NCBI RefSeq assembly: GCF_020921035.1
Contig: NC_063151.1
Span: 9,973,501-10,037,500, forward strand
Reading direction: 5' to 3'
Length of the DNA: 64,000 bases
From: Rhodamnia argentea
Taxonomy: Eukaryota; Streptophyta; Magnoliopsida; Myrtales; Myrtaceae
Shown here: positions 10,890 to 21,909 of the stretch, piece after piece
Numbering within the stretch: the first letter of the stretch is position 1
How the letters are laid out: each line of letters starts with the position of its first letter
Made by a program: the position numbers and the translations under genes
The notes under the pieces: model-generated
The model's input: only the letters and a program-made list of their open reading frames with translations
What the model was told of the DNA's origin: nothing
The model's database searches: none

Positions 10890-13800
10890 TCAGACGTGGT
10901 TGATGCCGTTGGATGAAGGTGCGGACAGGACAGAGAGGACTTCGGTTACAGATGCCATGGAACTCAAAGCTGCTTTGAGAACTTCCTGCGAACACCCTGG
11001 TTTCACAATGGTGCGGACCTGGAAAAGAGACACCGCAAATCAAATCAACTGGAAAAGGAGCGTTGCTTTAACAACATGAGTATGAGATTGCTACATTAAG
11101 TTGCCCAGCACCACTAAAGCATACATGAGCATTGAAACCTGAAAAGAAGGGAACAGCATGCTAGAGAACAGATCAATCAAAATGGACATAACTATGCCAA
11201 ATTCTGTAACAAGCAGAATTGGTACTCTCTATTCCAGCCAAGGAATGGCGACTCTCTGGCCTTCAATGGCAAACCAAACACGAGAATGAGAATGATTCAC
11301 CCTGTTACCACACCATTTCCTCGTGTTTCTTCAAAGGACAAATTTAACATTTGTTGCAGCAGTCCCCTCCAATCCAGAGTTCAATTGGCAAACCAAACAC
11401 AAGAAGGAGAATGATTTGCACTGTTCCCACGTGATTCTTTGCTCACATCCAAAGGAATTCCAAGCACTACCATAAAATTTTGGATCCCCATCCCATTTTG
11501 GCCTGTGTTTCATTCACTAAGAGTGATGCTCCATAAGGACTGATTTCATCATTTCCTCCCCCATAAACATCAAACTCACTCATTTGATAGCTGACTCCAT
11601 TTAAAAGTCTCTTTATACAGAAATCCCATGCAAAGATAGAGATTAAGTTACATAGTCAAACTACAAGACTTTAAAGGAGGAACGGAGGGTACGGTGGAAA
11701 GATGAGCACCTTATCAAGGTATTCCTGAAGCATCTTGATACGGCCCATGTAGTCCTGGTCTTCCACACACAAAGATACAGGCTTAGCATCAGCACCAGGA
11801 CCATCAAACTGAAGAGGTCCTGGATTTCTGTAGAGATCATCTATCAAGAATTTGACTGCATTCTGTTGCAGCAGCCTACACAGCCAGAACAGAATCATAC
11901 CATCACCAATATGTTGTACACATTTCTTTCCCGCCCGGGGTAGATTTGTCATATAACCAGGACAAATATTATTGCGTGTAAAAAGATGGAAAGATCCTTC
12001 CAGGAAATCATTCTCCATGAACTTACTCATATGCTTTGCCTTTCAAATCAACATTGGCTGGATGGATGGCAGGTTTACCAATAAATGAGGAATTGGGATT
12101 TTGGGCCCATCGCTTGACAGTCATCATTGCCTGACGTCAACAAGCAATTGAAGAAGTTAACAATACAAACTTCTCTGTAGAAATCCAAACTGACAATCTC
12201 AAGATTCAGAGAGGTAACATGCAATTTGATAGAACAGAAAAAGACGTACTGTTATGGGTGCAGCACCACAGCGCCACTTATTCACTGGATTCTTTAGATT
12301 AGTTACAGAGGCCATGTATCCATTCAAGCCAGCAGCCAGTATATGGTAGCAAATGTGCCCCAAAACCTGAATTGAAATAAATCATAGTCATGGAAAAGGC
12401 ATTACTGAATGCAGTGATACAACTGTTAGTAAGGAACATACATAGGCATAATCACAGTCGAACTTTGACGGTAAGGACCCCCTAGCTTGATAGCCAAAAA
12501 AGTGGCATATAGCGTTGAACTTTTTCCCCTTGTATGTTCCTTCTTTCTGTAAGCACCAACGCCAATGACAGAGCATTTCAATATTTAAAAGAAGGCCCCC
12601 TTAAATAGACAATATAAAAGAAGTGTCAAAGTAAGAACATGGAAAAAGGACTTAATGGAGGTTCAGATTCAAGTATCTTCTTTGTTGGCTCGAGATAAAA
12701 AGAAACGGTGATCATGGAAACTAGGTCAGAGTTTGATGTTCTCTAAGATGATGAATACTGAATCCATGGATTGAACCTTGGTGAAACATGCAGCAGCAAT
12801 TATGAGAACCAGCAGCAGAATAGTTTTCCAGCATGATCATACTCTTGACAAAAGATTTAAACCACATGACTCATATTGAACGGCGTTTTTCTCAACAAAG
12901 AGGGATGATCTTCCCCAGCTAAGCTAAATACAAGGAGAACATGGATAGTTTCGTCCTTGCTTGAAGAAATCAGCATCTCAGTATAAATTCATGTTCATCA
13001 AAAGATTGAAAACAACTATGAAGTTTGGAAAAGGACCAAGTATTTGTAGCGTAGAGTGAACATGCCAAACATATCAAGGTAACTGTGGCATACCATCCGC
13101 TTGTTCATTTCTGCCTCCACGAGATGAGCTAGCAGTTTCTCTGTCTCAATCTAGATAAATGGAGAAAAGATTTCTCTCATTAGTCTCAAATGAAAAATGC
13201 TTTAACCTTCACATAAAATTTAACCCAGTGACCTATCCAGCACCTGGGATAACTGTGCAGAGTCATCTGATTCAGGATGGAGGAGTAGCTGGCAAAACGA
13301 CAGATATAGACTTTTAGAATGGCGTGATTGTCTTTGAATAGTAAAGCATGAAAAAAAACATGATTCCAACCTGCTTCTTGATAAAGGGTGGTAAAAATTC
13401 AAAAAGTGCTGATGCCCAAGGAGAGAGTTGGGAGGAAATCTTTTCCACGGAAACACCTTGCCTGAGCAATCCATGAATTTCCTGCAAAGAACAAGCAACT
13501 AGTGCTTCTTACAATAGCAAACACTCATTTCATTTTTTGTATAAGTGCAAAGACTGATGCATTACCTTCAAAAGAGAATAGACTTCAGGAATACTTTCAA
13601 TGAGCCCTTCCGGTATTAGGATAACCCCATGGTACTTATCTATCAAAACATAAACTGAGTCAGTAGGTGAATTCACAAACATTAGTGCATTTCTAGAGAT
13701 GTCTGAGAAACCTTGTTCTGCCCTAGCTTGAACAGCATCGCATAACTGCTTTGCCAGGTCAAATAGAGTAAGCTTTGATGCAGCAACTTCTTCCCCGAGA

Positions 13801-16800
13801 ATTACCTATACATGAAGGGATAAAAGGCAAACACAGAGATTCATGACATCCTTCATCAACAGCAATGCTAGATCAGTGATTACTGACTTAGGAAAGCCAA
13901 AAATAGCTACCATATTAGGGTGAGACTGTAAAGTGCATTCCAGGGCCACATGTGATGCCTTTCGTCCCATGAGCCGAATGAAATAATAGTACTGAGAATA
14001 TAAGGAAAAGCAAAAAGGTTAAAAGGAGATGGCAAGATGTTTAGAAACACAATTGCAATTTTTAAAGACAAGATTATAGCCAGAATAAATATGTAACATC
14101 TAAGTGCAATGACTGCTGACTAGAGATGCCTTGTGGGCCGGTGATGCGCTACAACAGACATGCCATAGCATCTCTTTGATAGAACAATGATGAATTAGAG
14201 TAAAACATACTTGAAGCTTGACAATATTCAAATTTCAAGGTCGCTTATCAACTGCAATTCTGCAAGCTGCGATCCTTACCTTCTCTGCAGAAAGGGCATC
14301 CGTGCAGACATTGCTGATGAGCTGGGAATTTACCTGGATACAACAAAATGTGAAGGAATTCTCGGAAATACATTATAAGCCAGGAAACTATTCTTCTCAT
14401 GGCACTGTCCAGATGCATTTTCAGGGGCATCTTTGCTCTCAGAATTTGCTCCCGAGGAGAATTTCAAACTGTACACTTCCTTTCATACTGAGTCAAGCAC
14501 ATCACTTGCCTTTGCAGCATTGCGCAATTCAAGCTAAATTATTAATGGGACCAAGTACAGATTTCCAATATTAAAATGCCTCCAGTTCGAAGCGGGAAAT
14601 GCTCATTTTCTTATTTCACCAAACTCATTAAAAAGTTTCCGTATGAATTGATACATCATATTACACAAGATCTTGTTGCAAATCGCTTCAAATGAGTCAA
14701 TTGAACATATGATAGTGAAACTTCTATAATAAAAGGCAATTAATATTGAAGTGTTGTTTCTTCCATCTAACTGATAATTCCATAACCTTTGAAACTCTTA
14801 AGACAAGGAAGATATGAACTCGAATATACATTGGTAACATAAAAATTTACAGTGTTTTTTTAGGCTTTAAAAAGTACTTTTTTGTATCGTTACTTTCCCC
14901 CAAAAAATTAAAATTGACTATGTTACATTGAGCTCTAAAACTATAATTTTAAAAGAAAACAATGTATGAATCTCTATGTCAATATTTGCTAATATTAAAG
15001 AGTTTCAGGTGCTCTATCTAAAATAAAAGTCATATTCTGAGAGCCATGAAATTTAAAAAAAGTTAAAAGTAAAAGCCACTTCAAACAAACCCAAGCACAC
15101 ATCAAGAAGGCCCATTTAGTACCTTGCAAATAGTATCAAAACCAACGTCAGTCTCCACGAATGGGTTCTTGAGATCTCCATTTAAGGTAACTGGAACACC
15201 AACAACCTAAATCATCCAAACTCATTATTAGTATGACAGATGCCTTAAGAAACTCAAGATTAGATGGACAATACTGAACTATTAACACTAACAAACACAC
15301 GTTGAGAGATGCGCCCATGCTCAAAAACACACAGGCAGCACAAGCACACAAGACACGCATGGATATGTCTGCACATATCCGTACTTGTGTGTGTTACTGG
15401 GCGCAGATGTGCATACATGTTGCACGCGCGCGTGTGTGTGTGTGTGAGAAAGAGAGAGAGAGAGAGACTACTGTATTGTCCTGTTACTTTGAAACTTCCA
15501 ACAGATTCAATATAACAAGAGTACCTTTGTTGAGCATTTGGCTTCAGCAAATGTTTCCGCAAGCTGAGCTGCGTCAGTGTTTGACGTGACCCCTTCAAAA
15601 GCGTCAAACATCTATAATTAGACCCCAAGTTTTCAGTGGTAGGAAATCAATCATTTGAGGCACCATATGGTCAGTTACCTCCAATAATAACAAGACCATC
15701 TAATTTCAAGTTCTTGCATGTTGTCAGTGCAGCGTTGACTTGCTCAGTTGTTCTTATTTGGTCCTTTGTACGGCCCAGCAAATCATAACCACCTTGACAA
15801 GCATGTCAACGTCAGAAACGCTGGACACTATAATATCCATCAGATGATGTTCCCTAGAATGTACCTTGATTCTTGTAGGTTGAGAGAATTTCATCTGTGA
15901 TCTCTAGAGTTTTCTGGGCAAACAAACCTTCAGAGCCACCTGTTGACAGATGACATAACAAGTCCCTTGTAACTGATTTCAACAGATCAAACAAGCAATA
16001 GTTGCACTCCTTGCTGGCTAGGCTTTAATGAAATCAGATTGCTGCTTCATAAAGCAAAGATCAGACAGAATACACATAAGCATTTTCAGAAAAGAAGTCG
16101 AAAGAAATCTCAGAGGCCAATGAGGATAGCCTGCATCATACGTATCTGCATAGTAGATTTAGATCATTAGGAGCTGAAAACGTTTGGACATGTTATTCCC
16201 CAAATAGATGAAGTACACTTCCATTTAATTGTGATAGTTCAATAAATACTTGAATTAGATTCTCAAATAATGGGAGCAAGTTATTTCTATTTTCTTTTGA
16301 TAACCGCCAATTTCCAATAACGCTGAATTTTATGTTCACTCTTACCGTTGAGCGTCAAAATTGTATCCATTCATAAAATATTTATTCCGAATTATGATAT
16401 CATTAACATTAGAATGAACTCCCCACTCCTTCTAAAGGGAAAAAAAAAAAACTGATTTTAGATCCATCATCCATCCTCAAACTCATTAGTTTGACCAGAA
16501 CTTCTTTTCGCATATCAATACAGAGGATTCCCATCTTCTCGGGCAAGCATTATGGAAAACACTACATACTATTCAACAAAGTCAATACCTTAAGTTAAAA
16601 AGCGAAACATGGTAATTTGTCCTTGTTATGCTGGCATTAGATGGAAACAAAAATTGAGTCCTGTAATTTCGTGGATTCAATTTCAACACTATTTGAACAT
16701 GCATATGTGGATTAGCTAATCCATAGAAGCTCAGATGCAAAATGCAACTTACCCAAAAAACCAAGTAGAACACTACTGGGGTTGTGGATTTTGAGAGCAC

Positions 16801-18332
16801 TGTAGAGACCCCATATGACATTATGTCCTCCAGGAGACTGTCTCCCACAGAAGACTACTCCAACCCTATCAAATTTTGACACGTGTGCCAATCAAGTTAA
16901 AAAAGAAAAATACATCGCAGCACTGATATAGTTCACTGTTCTGATGGGAAATAATTACATGAGAATGTGCAGTCAAATACATAAAATTTTTGTGATATGA
17001 AGCAACAGCTATGTGAAATTAGTAATTGCTAGAAAATCCGCAATGCAGTTTTTTCGATGAATGGTATTATAGCTATAGGGAAGGATCATCAGGTGGGCAG
17101 CACAAAAGGACCTGGTGAGATTAGTTCATGGAAAGAAACATAAACAAGGAGGGTCAAAGTGTTACGTGGAATGCCACAGGATAAAACAATGTTTGTAAAT
17201 GTAATAACCACTCTTCATCATTATATGATGAGGCTCAAACTATTTGCATATAAGAAAAGTGAAATAAAACAATATCAAGCGTAATGATACTCGGATGCAT
17301 AGAAGAGGAAACAGAAACATTCCCCAGAAATCATAATGCTTGCATTTATGCAGCAAAAGGACGTCGATAATCATTGAACTAAGTACCTCATAGCAGGATG
17401 CTCGGTGATAATCTGAGCATCAGCAACCTTGGCAGTTGCCCGAAGGAAATGAGCCAAAGGCTGACCATAGGTGTGTGGAAAGCTTCGACCGATGGTGTGA
17501 GCACCAGCTGGATCTGCGGCAGCGGTGGCATCACCAAATTCTACACGAACAGTTGTCCCCTACACAACAGATTTGAGTCAAAATACAAACTCGCCATAAT
17601 TTCAAAGTTTAAAGACCGAACATGACCAGTGTTTGACTGAGTCCACACACTGTCTAGAGTACCGAAAGCTTGCTTTTGCAATCAGATGCCGAGATAATGC
17701 ATTGACCAGAGTCCTCACGGCCAAGTAAAAAACTAAATGCTCGCATCGTCAGTAATTCTCTTCCCTTTTTTTCTTTTTCAGGAAGCAGGCAGTAAGCGCT
17801 AAAGCTAAAACGCATGTCCGGAACCAAAATACGTTCAACAAAACAGTAGAGTCACTTCTCGACCCCTAATGATCGACTAGTGCAATTCACTCCCAAAGAC
17901 AATAGGACTCCAACAGACGACATTAACGACGAACACGAAGAGTTGGCGACAGATTGCGGCAAAATGATACGAACGAGAACTTGATCCAGCCATAATCATT
18001 TCCAGAAACTCAGCTCAGTCCGATCAGGATCGGATCCGCACAAACCGAGACACCACTCTGATCCACCGCGATCGCCAAAAAAAAAAAGCAACCAGGCGCG
18101 AGATACTCAGAAGTGACGGGACTCAAATCTAAACTCCGGTCCGGCTGAGAAGCGGCGGCTACTCTCGGCTCCGGTAGCCACAAAAGAAGAGGAGTGAGAG
18201 CACAAGCATATATCAGAAAACGCGAGAACGAGAGAGAGGGACCTGGAGGCAAGGAGGGAGCTGGGGCTGGTAGAGAGATCGGTGCTTCTGGAGATCCGAG
18301 AGCTCTCTGGGAATGCCGTAGTCCGACTCCAT
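10890..18332 (-). CDS. PFPA: Pyrophosphate--fructose 6-phosphate 1-phosphotransferase, alpha (regulatory) subunit
   Basis: Regulatory subunit of cytosolic plant PFP, which reversibly phosphorylates fructose-6-P using PPi and is activated by fructose-2,6-bisphosphate. Nineteen exons in transcription order: 18332-18243, 17559-17387, 16865-16753, 15939-15865, 15792-15679, 15592-15525, 15206-15123, 14333-14280, 13991-13911, 13805-13712, 13639-13566, 13481-13371, 13288-13244, 13150-13094, 12546-12442, 12366-12250, 12130-12027, 11875-11710, 11018-10890. Sum 1,854 nt, 617 aa, the usual family length. Landmarks: start [102 protein letters not shown]. At the catalytic positions the active beta subunit has GGDDSNT and TIDGD; here GGVTSNT (about 158-164) and TLNGD (188-192), so this chain is the non-catalytic alpha type. 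Intron 6 carries a GT/GA microsatellite. Confidence 0.96.
15425..15468 (+). repeat. (GT)n-(GA)n compound microsatellite in PFPA intron
   Basis: Alternating cg then gt units (15425-15446) followed directly by a GA run to about 15468; inside the intron between PFPA exons 6 and 7. Confidence 0.85.
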
Positions 18333-18677
18333 TTCCGATTCGACGGAGCTTTTTAGAGAGAGAGAGAGTAGTTGAGAGAAGAAGTGAAGCAGGAGGAGGG
18401 GTGACGGTTTTTTATGTGATGGATAGGGTGGGTGGGGGGAGACAGAATTAGGACACCGCGAGCTTCGGCGTCGGGCGCTAAGACAGACGAGCAGAAGCAG
18501 GCCCATATTTTCCTTTTCCTTTTTTTTTTTTCTTTTCTTTTTTGAGCAGGAAGGAAAAGGATCCGAATGCAATTCGGGTTTCAGCCACGGTGCGGTCCCG
18601 TACAACTCTCTAACCCAACCTAACCTAACCTAACTTCCCCCTTTTCTGTTGGCATGACCACGGAGAGCCCGTGGACT
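18333..18677. other. PFPA 5' UTR and proximal promoter
   Basis: Upstream of the minus-strand PFPA start. On the gene strand the region just before the ATG is rich in CT repeats (18355-18372 on + reads GA), common in plant 5' UTRs. A short CCTAA tandem run lies at about 18612-18634. No TATA box is obvious. Confidence 0.5.
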
Positions 18678-18941
18678 TAGGCATGACCACGGGCCGTGAA
18701 CCGCCGATTCCCGTTCATGAACCGGCGGTTCCGGTTCGTGGCCACTATAAAATCGGAACCGGTTCTTGAAGGGAGGGTTCCGATTCCGGTTCCGATTTCG
18801 GGATGGGGCCCGATTTTCCTATTTTTTTTTTTTTGCCAGTTTCTAATTTTTTAAAATCGAAACCAGCCCATGAGGGGCCGGGCCAGTTCCGATTCTTCCA
18901 TGGACCAGTTCCGGGCCCAAACCAGCCTGTGACCATGTCTA
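18678..18941. mobile_element. hAT-like MITE with perfect 8-bp target duplication
   Basis: Starts TAGGCATGACCACGGGCC and ends GTGACCATGTCTA. The 8-mer cgtggact flanks it exactly on both sides (18670-18677 and 18942-18949). The termini match those of the element at 25958-26446 (TAGACATGGCC), so both belong to one family. 264 bp, non-coding; sits about 350 bp upstream of the PFPA start codon. Confidence 0.75.
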
Positions 18942-19329
18942 CGTGGACTGATGAAGAGTCTATTTTTTTCATCTTCCCATTAGTATTGTTTTCCCAATGA
19001 AAATCTGAACAGGAAAAAAAAAGTACTCTTGATTTGGAATATTTGTGAAAATAATTTCAAACGACAGTGCGTGTCAGTATTTGTATGTCGTCAAAATTTC
19101 TACAATCCAACGAGGAAATTTAATAATTCATAAGCTACGCAAATAAAATTTGGTGAATGATGAAAATCTAAATTTATGTAACATTTTGATTGAATTTCCT
19201 TATCGTTCAGATTTGGATATTATCTTAGCAAGATTATGTATGATAATGTTTACTTAGGTTTATATTTGAAGGATTAGGAAACCCCGATTAAATGTTGGCA
19301 TCATTGCATCTCTTTCGGTAACCTTTATG

Positions 19330-19371
19330 TTATGAGTTGATTTTTTTTTTTTTGGGTCCGATTTATGAGTT
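19330..19371 (-). mobile_element. Micro-retroposon, 9-bp target duplication
   Basis: ttatgagtt at 19330-19338 and 19363-19371 flanks a 24-base insert made of a T-run and gggtccga. Read on the minus strand the insert is a few bases ending GGACCC followed by poly(A). Confidence 0.5.
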
Positions 19372-19712
19372 CATATTGAGATTTACTTATTCGTTTCCAA
19401 AATTTATGAGTTTGATTCTCTTTCCTTTCTAACCCTACATGGATAAATTGTTACGAAGTTTGTAATTTTCAAAAAACCAAATAAAAGTTAGCAACGCGAC
19501 TCAAAAAAAAAAAAAAAAAGAAGAAAAAAAACCGAACAAGTCAAGCAAATAAGAATTGCTGTGTGGCTACTCGCTTGGAATGGTAAATTCAAAACAGGCG
19601 AAAAATTGTCGGTCGACTCAAATAAGAGTTGGTAACACAACGAGAAGGAGTTAATTAGATTTAACGCGACGATAAGCTGCACGAATAACAATGTCGAACA
19701 ATCGGACGGATG

Positions 19713-19754
19713 TCGATAGTGTTTTTTTTTTTTTTTTTTGGGTCGATTCGATAG
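19713..19754 (-). mobile_element. Micro-retroposon, 7-bp target duplication
   Basis: tcgatag at 19713-19719 and 19748-19754 flanks a T-run followed by gggtcgat. On the minus strand: ATCGACCC then poly(A), close to the insert at 19330-19371. The duplication is short, so this is weaker alone. Confidence 0.4.
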
Positions 19755-21475
19755 GTTTGTTTTTAGATGGGAAGAAAGGATCTGGGCGGGGGATATTCCT
19801 GCGAAAGGGTGGGTGACTTGGATATTCAGATGAGAGATCACACCAGAAGGCACCAACCACCGGTGGGTCTTTCCGAGTCAACTCGCACCTAACACTCCAC
19901 CACCACCACCACCACTACCGCCGCAAAAGCCAACGACTCTTCCTCAACTGAACCGGAGGTCGTCCTGGCCCCGATCTTAATCCCGTCGTTAACTGTGGGA
20001 TTGCTGCCATGATTAGGTCCAAAAGCACCCGATTTCCCAAGCATTTCCGCCTCTAGATCCTGTCAAAATGGGTTCAAAAACTCATTTAATAACCCACGAG
20101 CATTTAAAAATAGGTCTTAAATTGATCATAAGAAACTTAACATGCCAGCATAATGAATTTATAAAATAAAGAGGTCAAAATAAGTTGATTATAAATGGGT
20201 CTATTATGAACTCATTTACGACCGCATTTTCCCTTTTTTTTACATTTTTCTTTCTTTTCCTACGAAGTCGGTGAGGGCGCTGGTCGACCCTTGCCGGCCA
20301 CCCGGCGATGGCCGCAACACTCGCCGGCGACCGGCGAGGGCGCGACACTCGCCCTTGCCTAGTGCCCGACGAGGATCGCCGATCTTAGAAGTAAAAAATG
20401 TGAATATAAACAAATTCAAATAAAAAAATTTAAAAAAAAATCAATTTTTTTAAAAGAAATAAAAATATGAAAATCAGATTTTGTTCTAAAATTATAAAAA
20501 CAAAATAAAAATAATATTTTTTAAAAAAATTATGAAAGTGATAAAATTTGTCCAAGTAGTATAATTTATTTAAAAAAATATATAAGAAACAAATTTTCTT
20601 AAATTAGATTAAATATAAAAGTGTTTTAGTAATATAGATCGAATCGAGTATGGATCGAGTCGATATGGATGAAAAAATTCGTACTACACATTAATGAATC
20701 ATAAATGGATTAATGGATCAATGTGGATCGGGATTGATCTACTTATGATCCAATCCGAATGCCTTGTTTGATATCTCTACCGCCTCTTTACCCAAAGGTG
20801 CTACCCGCCACGGGCAGCGACGTTGCAAGCCTAACTTACAGCGTGACTTGGTCCTGTTTGTTAGGAAGGATCGGCAAGGAGATAAATCGTCTAAGGAGGA
20901 AAAGAAAGAAACATCTTGTTTTTTTTTTTTTTTTCCAAAACTGTTGGAGAAACAGGACTTAGAAATTATTATCCCCCCGAGTTGTGACGACCGTGAAAAT
21001 ATGTTGGATCTTTATACCAATCACGCCTCCTATTTTGCTTTATAAATAGAATTGCGCTCTTTCAAATAGCTGTGTCTTTTTCGTTTTCTCTTCTTAGGTT
21101 ATCATTCAGAGTCCGTTTTCCCCTTAACTCTATCCAAACACCGGTAAATCTCAGATTAAAATCTCTCCGCTCAGGTTGTGTTTGATCAAAACGACATGCA
21201 TTTAGATAGAACAAAACGAGGGATTAAATAAAAATAAAAAAAAGACCCCTTGGAACTTCTTTATATCATAACACTTATCTGATAAGTCATTTCTCATAAA
21301 TCCTAGTATGGAGGTTCTCTAATATAAGTTACCGAGAAATTAAATACAAAATATTAGGACTAGAAAAGAAACCAAACACACAAAGGGAAGCTAGATCTAC
21401 GAGGCGACAGCATCAGAAAATCTAGGGCAACGGCGGCTCCCTCCTTTATGGCGACCAACACCATGACGAACCCCA

Positions 21476-21497
21476 TGGTGGTGGTGGTGGTGGTGGT
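21476..21497 (+). repeat. (GGT)n microsatellite
   Basis: Seven GGT units in the bZIP60 downstream spacer, read directly. Confidence 0.85.
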
Positions 21498-21909
21498 CTT
21501 CTGTCGGAATGGACCACCGCCGCGATACAATCTGATACTCCACTAGAGAGAGAGAGACAAAGGTGACCACCACTCCCTGCTCAGGCCACTTTGAGTTCTA
21601 GTTTGAGAGAGAGAAAGAGATAGCCACCCAAAATAAGTTCGGCGGGCCTCGAACAGCATATGACAAGCAAATGCGAAAGGATTCATAAAAAGGCGCTGAA
21701 CCATAAAATGAACGACTTAGCAAAGGAAACTGCTCAAATCATACGGGCCGATCATGGGAATTACATAGCAGCTCGGATCTCTACTCAAAGTCCTCATCTC
21801 CTAGCAATTACTTCCAATATCTCACACCATTTTAAACCACAGGACGAGAAACAAAGACAAACCCCGATGCCGGAAAATCAGTCAGAAAATCGCAAAGGAG
21901 AGAATCGAC

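Larger units (their letters stand above)
18942..21909. other. Intergenic spacer between PFPA and bZIP60
   Basis: No supported gene. It holds two poly(T) micro-insertions (19330-19371 and 19713-19754), a CAC repeat near 19897-19918, a GC-rich block near 20265-20390 flanked by AT-rich sequence (a decayed inverted-repeat element is likely), repeated gatccaatc-type words at 20640-20760, and a GGT repeat (about 21476-21497). Short ORFs at 20764-21045 and 21660-22121 show no family features. Confidence 0.5.

Noticed and set aside
18608-18636. CCTAA tandem as an interstitial telomere
   Set aside because: Unit is CCTAA, not the plant CCCTAAA, and only about four units long.
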